Source of the DNA: Reclinomonas americana ATCC 50394
Lineage: Eukaryota > Jakobida > Jakobea > Jakobida
DNA length: 64,000 nt
NCBI GenBank assembly: GCA_048213135.1
Contig: PS015010.1
Location: 496,001-560,000 of the forward strand
Direction: 5' to 3'
The notes under the pieces were generated by a model. It searched no databases and was not told the DNA's origin. It was given only the letters and a program-made list of their open reading frames with translations. The position numbers and the translations under genes are program-made. Shown in pieces: positions 54,257 through 62,725 of the stretch (position 1 is the stretch's first letter; each line of letters begins with the position of its first letter).

Positions 54257-55018
54257 TCAGTAATATTCGTAGTGTGCATAATGAAACTCTTGTGCCCTGC
54301 GTAAGTAGAAATTGCCTGTAATTAAGTGGTCGAGCTGGTCAACTATTTGATTTAGCTCTTTGTATCGTTCCGCTTTTTCTTTCCCGGTCATATTATTGTC
54401 AATCTTGCGTTCATCTTCTATTAACTGTCTTAGCGATGCTATGTAAAGAGTTTTTTGTTTGGTGATGTCGTATGTTTTCTCAATGTAGTCACCGGCTTTT
54501 GGCAGTAAGTAGACTGAATATTCGGCGTAGCCCATGATCCTTGAATACTGGTGGGTAAAGTAAGTACCACCATACTGGAAATGAGAGAATAATGAATTGA
54601 TGTCGGAGTAAATTTCTATAAGTCTTTTTCTCTCCAGAGCATATGTATCAATCCCGTTTTTCTGACTAAGAAAGTATGCATACAGCGCATAATAGTTATC
54701 CTGACCTGCTTCGCTTCCAAATGGCTGTTTATTAGCATAGGTATAGTAAGTAATGTCTGGCGGCATTGGGTTATCGTCCAGTAACTCAGGATGCGTATCT
54801 GCAATTTCGTTGAACTCCTCTTTACTATATGTTAATGTATCCCCGTATGTGGTTGGAATGATGATGGAGTCCTGGGTTGTATAATATTTTGATACATCGC
54901 TTTTTCGGATAGGCCCGACCCGTGCAGCGGTGTCATCAGCAGGTGTGTTGCTGTCCGGTTGATGGTTTGAGTTGCAACTGATGATCATTGAGATCAGTAT
55001 GGTGGTTAACCATTTCAT
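54257..55018 (-). CDS. Uncharacterised lipoprotein
   Basis: The ATG at 55018 is preferred over 55045 because it places a clean lipoprotein signal at the N-terminus (MKWLTTILISMIISCNSN, lipid-bearing Cys at 15). The mature protein (about 239 residues) is polar and helical, with many Tyr (for example PPDITYYTYANKQPFGSEAG and FSHFQYGGTYFTHQY), and ends HYAHYEYY. I do not recognise the family. A Tyr-rich helical lipoprotein of this kind may bind a surface ligand, but nothing in the sequence proves it. It has no close co-directional neighbour. Confidence 0.75.
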   Translation of the reverse strand: MKWLTTILISMIISCNSNHQPDSNTPADDTAARVGPIRKSDVSKYYTTQDSIIIPTTYGDTLTYSKEEFNEIADTHPELLDDNPMPPDITYYTYANKQPFGSEAGQDNYYALYAYFLSQKNGIDTYALERKRLIEIYSDINSLFSHFQYGGTYFTHQYSRIMGYAEYSVYLLPKAGDYIEKTYDITKQKTLYIASLRQLIEDERKIDNNMTGKEKAERYKELNQIVDQLDHLITGNFYLRRAQEFHYAHYEYY

Positions 55019-55045
55019 CAGGAAAGTTTGGAAGTGAATGTACAA

Positions 55046-55536
55046 CCGGAAATGAAAAAGATAAGTTAATACAAGGGCTGCTTTTCCGGGTAAGTTATAG
55101 GGCTTTTACCCTAACTGGGTAATTTGGATTAATTTAATCGCTTGTCTTTCTGAAAAACATATTCCCAAATTGGTGATAAGAGAAAACGTAATAGAATCTG
55201 TTATTGCCATCGTTGGTGGCATCAAACGTGACCTGAATTTAAGTTTTAGAGTTCTTGAATGATTTTCACAGGTTATTGAATCGTTCTTTCAAGTTGCTGA
55301 CCCATCCTTACAAGTTCCTCTGCCCCCGAATAAATTCCCACATTACCCCAATCCCTGCCACCCCCAAGCCACTCTATTCACCCGGCATCAATCATTCGTA
55401 ATTAATAATTGATAATTAACCCTCCCAGAAAAAAACATCCTTCTCCCATAAACCGGCTTAAAAACAACATTTAACGTCCCAACTTCAATAATTTCGGTAT
55501 TTTCACGTTACCAATGCTGAAAAGACCGTTGTATTG
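55046..55536. other. 491-bp spacer without a supported gene
   Basis: Only short frames occur (for example GTG at about 55171, 29 codons). An AATTACG-family word cluster (ATTCGTAATTAATAATTGAT) lies at about 55395-55420. The last 40 bp before the transpeptidase ATG contain GGTATTTTCACG, a poor promoter match. Otherwise nothing is visible. Confidence 0.7.
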
Positions 55537-56307
55537 ATGAAAAACTGGATCAAGCCATCTCTTTTTACCACGTTACTGGTCCTGGCCTTTGCGGGCAACG
55601 CTGCCGCACAGGGTAACTTTGTCGATTATCAAAAATCGTCCGTTCGGGTTACCGATGTATTCAAACGGCTGGAAGACTCCCTCAAAAAGCAGTTCGACGA
55701 AAAAAAACTGGCCTGGCCGCCGGCCTCTATGTACATCCGCTCCTTTAAGTACGACCGCCAGCTGGAAGTATGGGTAAAAGGGGAGGCCAAAGACCCCTAT
55801 AAGTTATTCAAAACCTATAAAGTGTGTATGCAGAGTGGTACCATGGGCCCCAAACGTATGGAGGGCGATTACCAGGTACCGGAGGGGTTTTATTATATCA
55901 ACGAGTTTAACCCCAACAGCAATTACCACCTCTCGCTGGGACTCAACTATCCCAATGCGTCCGACCGTATCCTCAGCGACTCCCTCCGCCCGGGCAGCGC
56001 TATCTATATTCATGGTAACTGTGTTTCCACCGGTTGCATCGCCATCAGCGATATCCCCATTGAGGAAGTGTACATTATTGCCTCATTTGTAAAAGCCTCC
56101 GGGCAGCAGGACTTTATCCCCGTTCACGTATTCCCGGTTAAGTACAACGTCCGCAAGTCGTATGAGTACATGGCCGAAAACACCAAAGGCAAAGACGCTC
56201 TTCAAAAATTCACCGCCAGGCTTAAAGAGGTGTTTGACTTTTTTGAAGAAAAAAAGCAATTGCCGTTGATAATGGTCAATAAATCAGGGGAGTACGTTAT
56301 TAATTAG
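55537..56307 (+). CDS. L,D-transpeptidase family protein (YafK-like)
   Basis: The ATG at 55537 gives 256 residues with a signal peptide (ending AGNAAAQ, about 24). The YkuD/YafK catalytic motif is present as IYIHGNCVSTGCIAI, with the His and nucleophilic Cys, and upstream MGPKRMEGDYQVPEGFYYI matches the substrate-binding region of this branch (KxEGDxxxPEG). Members cut or form meso-diaminopimelate cross-links or attach proteins to murein in the periplasm. A C-terminal helix (about 210-240) follows the domain. It is monocistronic. Confidence 0.92.
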   Translation: MKNWIKPSLFTTLLVLAFAGNAAAQGNFVDYQKSSVRVTDVFKRLEDSLKKQFDEKKLAWPPASMYIRSFKYDRQLEVWVKGEAKDPYKLFKTYKVCMQSGTMGPKRMEGDYQVPEGFYYINEFNPNSNYHLSLGLNYPNASDRILSDSLRPGSAIYIHGNCVSTGCIAISDIPIEEVYIIASFVKASGQQDFIPVHVFPVKYNVRKSYEYMAENTKGKDALQKFTARLKEVFDFFEEKKQLPLIMVNKSGEYVIN

Positions 56308-56773
56308 AATGGAGGGGGCTTGTCTGAAAGTCAAAATTCAAAAGTAAAAAGTCAAAATTTGGGCCCCTTTTAGCGGCTGCACATGAAATTGTAATTAATG
56401 CCATTCAATTGTTTATTAATCAATTATTTGTGTGTCTTGTCTTGTATTTTTTATTTAGTTGAGTGAATTTTCACGCAAGGCTAACTAAGGAGCAATGGTG
56501 CAAAGTTATTTTGTTGTCGGTTGTCTATTTTTTAACACGATCATCATAGATTGCTACGTCCGCGAGGTGGCAGGTCAAGCTGGATAAGCGCTGCTGGTCA
56601 TCAGACCAGGCACAACGGCGTTCTAAGGTGTAGCATCCGTCCAATCTTCAAATCATCAAATTTTCAATTGAGTGAAGTTTCACGCAAGGCGTAGTATCGT
56701 TATCAGCAATCTCCAAATCCTCAAATCTTCAAATCTTCAAATCTCCACATCCGCACATCCACACATCCACACA
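56308..56773. repeat. 466-bp repeat-rich spacer with a 209-bp segment between direct repeats
   Basis: AAAATTCAAAAGTAAAAAGT words lie at about 56333-56356. A 23-bp sequence beginning TTGAGTGAATTTTCACG occurs at 56459-56481 and, with one change, at 56668-56690. Between them are TTGCTACGTCC (56551) and GGTGTAGCATCC (56627), which can pair as TGCTAC/GTAGCA around an inner hairpin CTGGTC-ATCA-GACCAG (about 56594-56609). On the minus strand this inner part also reads as about 38 sense codons ending in TAG. After the second copy come CAAATCTT words and CACATCCACA words up to the lysC stop. No full gene is visible. Confidence 0.7.
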
Positions 56774-58036
56774 TCATCTCATCAATACCTGTATCGTCTC
56801 CGTTGTCCGCTGTACCAAAAGCACGGTTTTTCCTTCAGTCAATTTGTTGATAACTTCCTGGTTATAATGCCGTACTGTAAGAAGTGTAAGATTTTTTTCT
56901 AACTGAACATCAAAAATTTCATCGGCGGCGATGGCCAGCTTTTCGATCTTTTCAGGATGATCATCCAGGCAGCAAATTACACTGATGGCGCCGTTTTGGG
57001 TAAGGTTGGGTTTCACCCGTGTTTGGGCAAACAGTTCGTAAAGACGGCTCATATAGGTCTCGCCTACAAATGAAAAATCCTTGCTGCTCAGCTGCATCAG
57101 CACCTGCTTGTCCTTCAACACAATAATGGGCGGCAGGTTATGAACAGGTTTCTTGCTGATGATGGTACCGGCCAGTCCGGGTTGCAGGAAACAGCGCACA
57201 TGCAGGGGAATATTCTTGTTCTGCAGCGGCTTAATGGTCTTGGGATGTATCACCTGGGCGCCATAGTAGGCCATCTCAATTACTTCGGTATAGCTCAGTT
57301 CAGATATATTCTGGGCGTCGGGGAACTGTTTGGGGTCGGCGCTCATTACAGCTTCCACGTCTTTCCAGATGGTCTGGCTTTCGGCATCCAGCATATTAGC
57401 GAAAATGGCGGCGGTATAGTCGCTTCCCTCGCGGCCCAGGGTGGTGCTTTCGTTCTCGTCGGTGGCGCCAATGAAGCCCTGCGTCAGCACCAGGTTACAT
57501 CCGTCAAACAGGGGAACGATGTCTTTATTCACTTTATCCTGTGTAAAAGCCCAGTCAATACCAGCATCACGGAAGTTGTCATCCGTCCGAACAATGTCCC
57601 GTACGTCCACCCACTTGTTGGGAATGCCCGCCTCGTTCAGGTAGTGGCTTACCAGCGAGGTGCTCAGCAGTTCGCCGCAGCATACCACCTGGTCGTAATA
57701 ATAATCGTATTCCCGTACGGGTTTATCATGCAGCAGCCATTCCACTTCGGTAAAAAAGTCTTTCAGGTGGTTCTCCGCGGCCTGCCAGTTAAGGGTAACC
57801 AGGTACTTCAGGGTGTTGAGGTGACTTTGTTTCACCTGCTCAAACAGGGCCAGTGCTTCGTCTTTCTTCCCTTCAAAAAAAGCGTTCACCACCTTCTCCA
57901 GGGCGTTGGTGGTTTTACCCATCGCGGAAATGATAACGAGTATTTTTTCCCCGCTGTATGACCGCAGGATTTCCCCGGTGTTCTGTATCCTTTCTACGGA
58001 ATTGATGCTGGCGCCGCCGAATTTGAAAACCTTCAT
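56774..58036 (-). CDS. lysC: Aspartate kinase
   Basis: The 420-residue monofunctional aspartokinase phosphorylates aspartate, the first step to lysine, threonine, methionine and diaminopimelate. The start MKVFKFGGASINS carries the KFGG(A/T)S ATP-binding motif, TTLGREGSDYTAA lies in the catalytic domain, and the last 120 or so residues form the ACT-type regulatory part. It is slightly shorter than the E. coli LysC. The gene stands alone with its stop in a CACATC-word repeat. In this phylum the fused ThrA-type enzyme often coexists but is not in the window. Confidence 0.95.
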   Translation of the reverse strand: MKVFKFGGASINSVERIQNTGEILRSYSGEKILVIISAMGKTTNALEKVVNAFFEGKKDEALALFEQVKQSHLNTLKYLVTLNWQAAENHLKDFFTEVEWLLHDKPVREYDYYYDQVVCCGELLSTSLVSHYLNEAGIPNKWVDVRDIVRTDDNFRDAGIDWAFTQDKVNKDIVPLFDGCNLVLTQGFIGATDENESTTLGREGSDYTAAIFANMLDAESQTIWKDVEAVMSADPKQFPDAQNISELSYTEVIEMAYYGAQVIHPKTIKPLQNKNIPLHVRCFLQPGLAGTIISKKPVHNLPPIIVLKDKQVLMQLSSKDFSFVGETYMSRLYELFAQTRVKPNLTQNGAISVICCLDDHPEKIEKLAIAADEIFDVQLEKNLTLLTVRHYNQEVINKLTEGKTVLLVQRTTETIQVLMR

Positions 58037-58188
58037 ATATTAATGTGATGATTTGAAAATTTGAAGATGTGAAAATGATCTTTATAGCATTGTGTTGATC
58101 CTACACTACCAGCTATGGGGTTTATGGTTTAATCCTTACTTTTGGTCACAAATCTAAATTCGCTAATCGTAAATCCGAAAATTGTTTT

Positions 58189-59226
58189 ATGAGCATTAAC
58201 CGCAGAGTACAGACCCTCGACGAATTCACCATACAACAGATGAGAGACTTTCCGCAGGCCACGGGCGAACTGGCGGGGCTTTTACGCGATATTGGCCTGG
58301 CGGCCAAACGGGTAAATGTGGAGGTGAACAAGGCGGGGCTGGTTGACATCCTTGGCGATGCGGGCAGTGTGAATGTACAGGGCGAGGAGGTGAAGAAACT
58401 CGACATTTATGCCAACGAGCAATTCATTGGCGTACTCCGCCACGGCATCAGTTGCGCCGGTATCGGCAGCGAAGAGATGGATGACATCGTGATCTTCGAC
58501 GACGAGGTGAGCAACAAAAGCAAATACGTATGCCTGTTCGACCCGCTCGACGGCAGCAGCAATATAGATGTCAACGTATCCATTGGCACGATCTTTAGTG
58601 TTTACCGAAGGGTAAGCGAGATTGGTAAACCGGCAACGGAGGCTGACTTTCTGCAGCCGGGCAACCGGCAGGTGGCGGCGGGTTATATTATATATGGTTC
58701 GTCTACTATGCTGGTATACGCGACTAAAAGAGGGGTGAACGGATTTACACTCGACCAGGCCATCGGCGAATTCAGCCTCAGCCACCCGGATATTGTTTGT
58801 CCGCCCAGCGGAAAGATCTATTCCGTTAACCACGGTAATTTCTTCCAGTACGACGAAGGCGTGAAACAATACATCACCGCCTGCCAGAAAAAGGACAAAA
58901 CCAACGGGGGGCCTTACACCCAGCGTTATATCGGCAGTATGGTGGCCGACGTGCACCGTAACCTGCTCAAAGGCGGCATCTTTATGTATCCTGCCATTAC
59001 CGATAAACCCAAAGGCAAACTGCGTCTGCTGTACGAGTGCAACCCCTGCGCCTTCATCATTGAAAGGGCGGGAGGTACGGCCACCAACGGCAAGCAGCGT
59101 ATACTGGATGTTCAGCCTACGGCCCTGCACCAGCGTACGCCCATGTTCATCGGCAGTAAAGAGATGATGGAGGAACTGGAAAAGTATATGAAAGAAGCGG
59201 AAACTGAGTCAAAAGTAAAAAGTTAA
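58189..59226 (+). CDS. fbp: Fructose-1,6-bisphosphatase, class 1
   Basis: The 345-residue enzyme hydrolyses fructose 1,6-bisphosphate in gluconeogenesis. The metal-site motif LFDPLDGSSNIDVNVS and the substrate-binding regions YIGSMVADVHRNLLKGG and ERAGGTATNGKQRILD are intact. Length is typical. TACTTTTG at 58137-58144 is a possible -7 element with a leader of about 40 nt. The C-terminus ends in TESKVKS, encoded by sequence that merges into a TCAAAAGTAAAAAGT repeat, so the tail may have been added by the repeat. Confidence 0.96.
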   Translation: MSINRRVQTLDEFTIQQMRDFPQATGELAGLLRDIGLAAKRVNVEVNKAGLVDILGDAGSVNVQGEEVKKLDIYANEQFIGVLRHGISCAGIGSEEMDDIVIFDDEVSNKSKYVCLFDPLDGSSNIDVNVSIGTIFSVYRRVSEIGKPATEADFLQPGNRQVAAGYIIYGSSTMLVYATKRGVNGFTLDQAIGEFSLSHPDIVCPPSGKIYSVNHGNFFQYDEGVKQYITACQKKDKTNGGPYTQRYIGSMVADVHRNLLKGGIFMYPAITDKPKGKLRLLYECNPCAFIIERAGGTATNGKQRILDVQPTALHQRTPMFIGSKEMMEELEKYMKEAETESKVKS

Positions 59227-59427
59227 AAGTAAAAACCGGTGTCTGCCGGTTACAGTTCTTTGTGTTTAAAAAGAGATGTCACGCCAGGACCGCAAAGGAG
59301 CAAGGCCGCAAGGTTAAAGACATGGCTATTTCTCTTTCTGCTATTCTCGTAAAACATTATTACCTATTGCTTATTCAATATTAGATAACACAATATTCCC
59401 TATTCAATCTAAAATATAAAATCAATC

Positions 59428-59907
59428 ATGGCAAAGTCAAAAACCAACGCGATAGGGCTCGATGAAAAATTATCCGCCCAACTGGCCGGTGACCTCAATA
59501 CCCTCCTGGCCAATTACCAGTTGTTCTACCAGAACGCAAGGGGCTACCACTGGAACATCAAAGGCGACAAATTCTTTGAACTGCACGTTAAGTTTGAAGA
59601 ACTGTATACCGACGCCCTCCTCAAAATAGACGAGATCGCCGAACGCATACGCACCCTCGGTTTTACGCCCCTGCATACTTTTTCCGATTACCTGGCCGGG
59701 TCATCTATTAAAGAAACTAAAAATGTGAGCGACGGCACCAAAGCCATCGGTTATATCCTCGACGGGTTCGCCATTTTGCTGGCCGCTGAAAGGAAGATTC
59801 TCGATCTGTCTGACGAAGCCGGCGATGAAGGCACCAATTCCCTCATGAGCGATTATATCCGTGCCCAGGAAAAGCTGGTTTGGATGTATTCGGCGTATCT
59901 TCGCTGA
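59428..59907 (+). CDS. dps: Dps family DNA-binding ferritin-like protein
   Basis: The 159-residue protein has the Dps ferroxidase motifs: YHWNIKGDKFFELHVKFEELY (34-54 region, His and His/Glu ligands) and DEIAERIRTLG. Dps forms a 12-subunit shell that oxidises and stores iron and protects DNA. The N-terminus (MAKSKTNAIGLDEKL) is slightly basic, as in DNA-binding forms. It precedes an ABC ATPase gene by 26 bp; the link is probably positional only. Confidence 0.95.
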   Translation: MAKSKTNAIGLDEKLSAQLAGDLNTLLANYQLFYQNARGYHWNIKGDKFFELHVKFEELYTDALLKIDEIAERIRTLGFTPLHTFSDYLAGSSIKETKNVSDGTKAIGYILDGFAILLAAERKILDLSDEAGDEGTNSLMSDYIRAQEKLVWMYSAYLR

Positions 59908-59933
59908 TGAACAGCCACCTTATTTAATCCCGC

Positions 59934-60695
59934 ATGCAGAACAAGATCATTTCCGTTACGGAACTCAAAAAGAATTACGGCAGTTTCGAAGCCGTAAAAG
60001 GCATTTCTTTCCACGTGTTTGAAGGCGAAATATTCGGCCTGCTGGGCCCCAATGGCGCCGGTAAATCCACCACGCTGGAGATCATTGAAACCCTGCGGCA
60101 AAAGACCAGCGGTGTAGTGGAAGTATGCGGCATCAACCTTGATAAAGATCCTGACGGTATTAAGAGGCTTATTGGTGTTCAACTGCAGACTTCCGGCTTC
60201 TACCCCGGACTTACGCTCATAGAACTGGTGGACCTGTTTGGCGGGTTGTACAACCAGGAAGTGAACGCCATTGACCTGCTGAAAATGGTGAACCTGGAGG
60301 ATAAGGCCAAAAACAAGTATAAAGAACTCAGTGGCGGGCAAAAACAGCGTTTCTCCATTGCCACCACGCTCATCAACCATCCCCGTATCATTTTCCTGGA
60401 TGAACCCACTACCGGTCTCGATCCGCAGGCCCGGCGCAACCTGTGGGACCTCATCCGCAACATCAGGGCCAAGGGTACCACGGTCATCATTACCACGCAT
60501 TATATGGACGAAGCCGAACAGCTCTGCGACCGTATCGCCATCATGGACGAAGGCCGCATCATTTCCCTCGATTCACCTGATAAAATGATCGACGACCTGG
60601 TAACCAGCGGTTTTGAACGGCCCAAACAGGTAAAAGCTGCCAACCTGGAAGATGTTTTCATACATTTGACAGGCAAAGAGATCAGGGAATCCTGA
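59934..60695 (+). CDS. ABC transporter ATP-binding protein
   Basis: The 253-residue ATPase has Walker A GPNGAGKST (38-46), signature LSGGQKQR, Walker B IIFLDEPTTGLDP and an H-loop in TTHYMDEAEQ. The C-terminal NLEDVFIHLTGKEIRES is typical of the CcmA/NodI-like drug or polysaccharide export group. No permease gene is adjacent: the next gene encodes an FKBP isomerase and the one before encodes Dps. The membrane partner must be elsewhere. Confidence 0.92.
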   Translation: MQNKIISVTELKKNYGSFEAVKGISFHVFEGEIFGLLGPNGAGKSTTLEIIETLRQKTSGVVEVCGINLDKDPDGIKRLIGVQLQTSGFYPGLTLIELVDLFGGLYNQEVNAIDLLKMVNLEDKAKNKYKELSGGQKQRFSIATTLINHPRIIFLDEPTTGLDPQARRNLWDLIRNIRAKGTTVIITTHYMDEAEQLCDRIAIMDEGRIISLDSPDKMIDDLVTSGFERPKQVKAANLEDVFIHLTGKEIRES

Positions 60696-60737
60696 CCTTT
60701 TCGTTTTTATATTATATCATCAAAGAATAATCACTTC

Positions 60738-61499
60738 ATGAAGCAATTTGTAATCTGTGTACTGGCACTCAGTTCGGTGCTGTCCGTATCCGCCCAAACC
60801 TCCAAGACAAAAACGCCGACAAAAGCGGTCGTTGCCGCCAAAAAGGCTTTTGTTATGCAGAGTCTCATCGACAGTTTCAGCTATGCTGCCGGTTTTAATG
60901 TAGGCACTAACATGAGGGAGCAGGGTATTACCTCCGCCAACCTGGCCCTGATGCAAAAAGGGCTTGACGACGCGTTGAAAAAAGCCGCCTGTTCACTTAC
61001 TCCGGAACAGGTAAGTTCTGTACTGCAAAAACAAATAGAGATCTTCAGCAAAGCCAAAAGCGACCAGGAAAAGAAAGCCGGTATCGCTTACCTGCTCAGC
61101 AACAGGCAGAAAACCGGCGTAACCACGCTGCCCAGCGGACTTCAGTACGAGATCATCAAAAGAAGTGATGCTGCCACCAATAAACCCAGGGCAATCGATA
61201 CGGTGGTTGTGAACTATATCGGTACCACCATCGACGGGAAAGAATTCGATAACTCTTATAAAAGGGGAGAACCGGCAGTATTCCCGGTAGGCGGCGTTAT
61301 CAAAGGCTGGACAGAGATCCTGCAGCTGATGCCTGTAGGTTCACACTGGAAAGTGACCATCCCCAGCGAACTGGCTTATGGCGAATACCCTCCTCCGGGC
61401 AGTGGTCTCGCTCCCAATTCCGTACTCATTTTCGAGATCATCCTCGAAGGTGTTAAACCGGCAGCCGGAGATGTGAAAGCGCCTGCACCCAATCAATAA
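60738..61499 (+). CDS. FKBP-type peptidyl-prolyl isomerase, exported
   Basis: The 253-residue protein has a signal peptide (ending SVSAQ, about 20), an FKBP_N dimerisation domain (about 40-125) and an FKBP_C catalytic domain (about 140-245) with VVVNYIGTTIDGKEFDNSY, FPVGGVIKGWTEIL and IPSELAYGE. Several active-site aromatic residues are in place. It is likely a periplasmic folding catalyst of the FkpA/Mip type. The next gene begins 8 bp after its stop. Confidence 0.95.
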   Translation: MKQFVICVLALSSVLSVSAQTSKTKTPTKAVVAAKKAFVMQSLIDSFSYAAGFNVGTNMREQGITSANLALMQKGLDDALKKAACSLTPEQVSSVLQKQIEIFSKAKSDQEKKAGIAYLLSNRQKTGVTTLPSGLQYEIIKRSDAATNKPRAIDTVVVNYIGTTIDGKEFDNSYKRGEPAVFPVGGVIKGWTEILQLMPVGSHWKVTIPSELAYGEYPPPGSGLAPNSVLIFEIILEGVKPAAGDVKAPAPNQ

Positions 61500-61507
61500 A
61501 TCAATTC

Positions 61508-62032
61508 ATGGAAGATCTTCGTTATCCAATAGGGAAGTATATCGTTCAGCCTTTTTCCGACCAGCAATGGAAGGAATGGCTGATCGATATACAGTTCCTG
61601 CCCCAGCATATAGAGAACGCCATCCTCAACCTGGATGAAGCGCAACTGAACACACCTTACCGCGACGGCGGATGGACGGTGAAACAGGTAGTGCACCATG
61701 TGGCTGACAGTCATATGAACGCTTATATCCGTTTCAAACTCGGCCTTACAGAGGATACGCCTGCCATCAAACCTTACGACGAAGTGGCCTGGGCCGAAAT
61801 GGTGGATACACGTAACCTGCCCATCAATATTTCACTCACGCTTATCCATAGCCTGCACACCCGCTGGTACGAAATACTCCGCCACATGACCCGTGAAGAA
61901 CTGGACCGGAAAATATTTCATCCCGAACGTAAAACGGAGATGACCCTTTGGGACCTGTTGGGATTGTATGCCTGGCACAGCCGCCATCATACGGCGCACA
62001 TCACTTCTCTTCGGGAACGCATGAAATGGTAA
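61508..62032 (+). CDS. YfiT/DinB-family protein, putative bacillithiol transferase
   Basis: The 174-residue protein matches YfiT: LRYPIGKY at the N-terminus, YRDGGWTVKQVVHHVADSHMN (about 55-75) and LYAWHSRHHTAHI near the C-terminus, which supply the three metal-binding His. DinB/YfiT proteins of this kind are candidate bacillithiol S-transferases, which fits with bshC in the same window. It is in a run with fkpA-like and NUDIX genes (8 and 9 bp spacers). Confidence 0.9.
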   Translation: MEDLRYPIGKYIVQPFSDQQWKEWLIDIQFLPQHIENAILNLDEAQLNTPYRDGGWTVKQVVHHVADSHMNAYIRFKLGLTEDTPAIKPYDEVAWAEMVDTRNLPINISLTLIHSLHTRWYEILRHMTREELDRKIFHPERKTEMTLWDLLGLYAWHSRHHTAHITSLRERMKW

Positions 62033-62041
62033 ATTAAGACA

Positions 62042-62596
62042 ATGGACTCCAATCCGGATATGAATTGGAAGACGCTTTCTTCCCGTTACCTCAGCGATCA
62101 TATTTATTTCACCGCAAGGGAAGACCGTTGCGAACAACCCGACGGGCGTATCGTAGAGCAATACTTTGTGGTGGAGCTGCCGCCCTGTGTATGTGCCGTG
62201 GCGCTTACGGATGACAACCAGGTGATCATGGTAGAGCAATACCGCCATCCCATACAGGAAACTATACTGGAAATACCCGGAGGTTTTATCGATGCCGGCG
62301 AAACACCCGAACAGGCCGTGGCCCGGGAGCTGATGGAAGAGACAGGGTATCGTTTTTCTTCTTTCGAGTACCTCGGCAAACTGGCCGCCAACCCCGGCAT
62401 TCTTGATAACTATACCCATTTATACCTCGCGAAAGGCGGCGTAAAAATCGCGGAACAATCACTTGATGGTAATGAAGCCATCCGGCTGAAACTGTTGTCC
62501 ATAGCAGAACTGGAATCATTGCTGAAAGAGAACAAGATCAAACAGGCACTGCATGCGGGATGTATTTTTTATGCTTTGGCGAAATTGAAAGGGTGA
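62042..62596 (+). CDS. NUDIX hydrolase, ADP-ribose pyrophosphatase-like
   Basis: The 184-residue protein carries a full Nudix box at 81-103 (GFIDAGE at the start, RELMEETGY at the end), preceded by QYRHPIQETILEIPGG as in ADP-ribose pyrophosphatases of the NudF type. It likely hydrolyses ADP-ribose or a related nucleoside diphosphate. It is the last gene in the plus-strand run from the FKBP gene; the spacer after it is repeat mosaic. Confidence 0.92.
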   Translation: MDSNPDMNWKTLSSRYLSDHIYFTAREDRCEQPDGRIVEQYFVVELPPCVCAVALTDDNQVIMVEQYRHPIQETILEIPGGFIDAGETPEQAVARELMEETGYRFSSFEYLGKLAANPGILDNYTHLYLAKGGVKIAEQSLDGNEAIRLKLLSIAELESLLKENKIKQALHAGCIFYALAKLKG

Positions 62597-62725
62597 TGTG
62601 CGAATGTGTGAATATCTGGATGTGCGGATATGCAGGTATGAAAATTGGAAGATTTGAAAATCTGAAAATGAATGAGTCCTTCTCTTCACTCAGGATAAAA
62701 TTCGTAATTCGTAATTAATAATTGA
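62597..62725. repeat. Word-repeat mosaic that enters the end of folC
   Basis: GTGCGAATGTGTGAATATC and GTGCGGATATGCAG words (about 62598-62638) are followed by GAAGATTTGAAAATCTG (about 62648-62665) and then ATTCGTAATTCGTAATTAAT (62700-62719). The last lies inside the folC reading frame on the other strand and encodes residues near its C-terminus. Confidence 0.8.

Noticed and set aside
54148-54321. 57-codon plus-strand frame starting MWIDFNGLIGDN
   Set aside because: It overlaps the 3' end of the lipoprotein gene on the other strand, the nearest AGGAGG is 22 bp from the ATG, and no homology is apparent. Could be a remnant, but support is too weak.
55171-55260. 29-codon frame starting at GTG in the spacer before the transpeptidase
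   Set aside because: Too short, no start signals, no recognisable motif.
56551-56636. Integron attC-like or tRNA-like structure
   Set aside because: The outer pairs and inner hairpin do not match the attC core (GTTRRRY) or a tRNA cloverleaf with T-loop.
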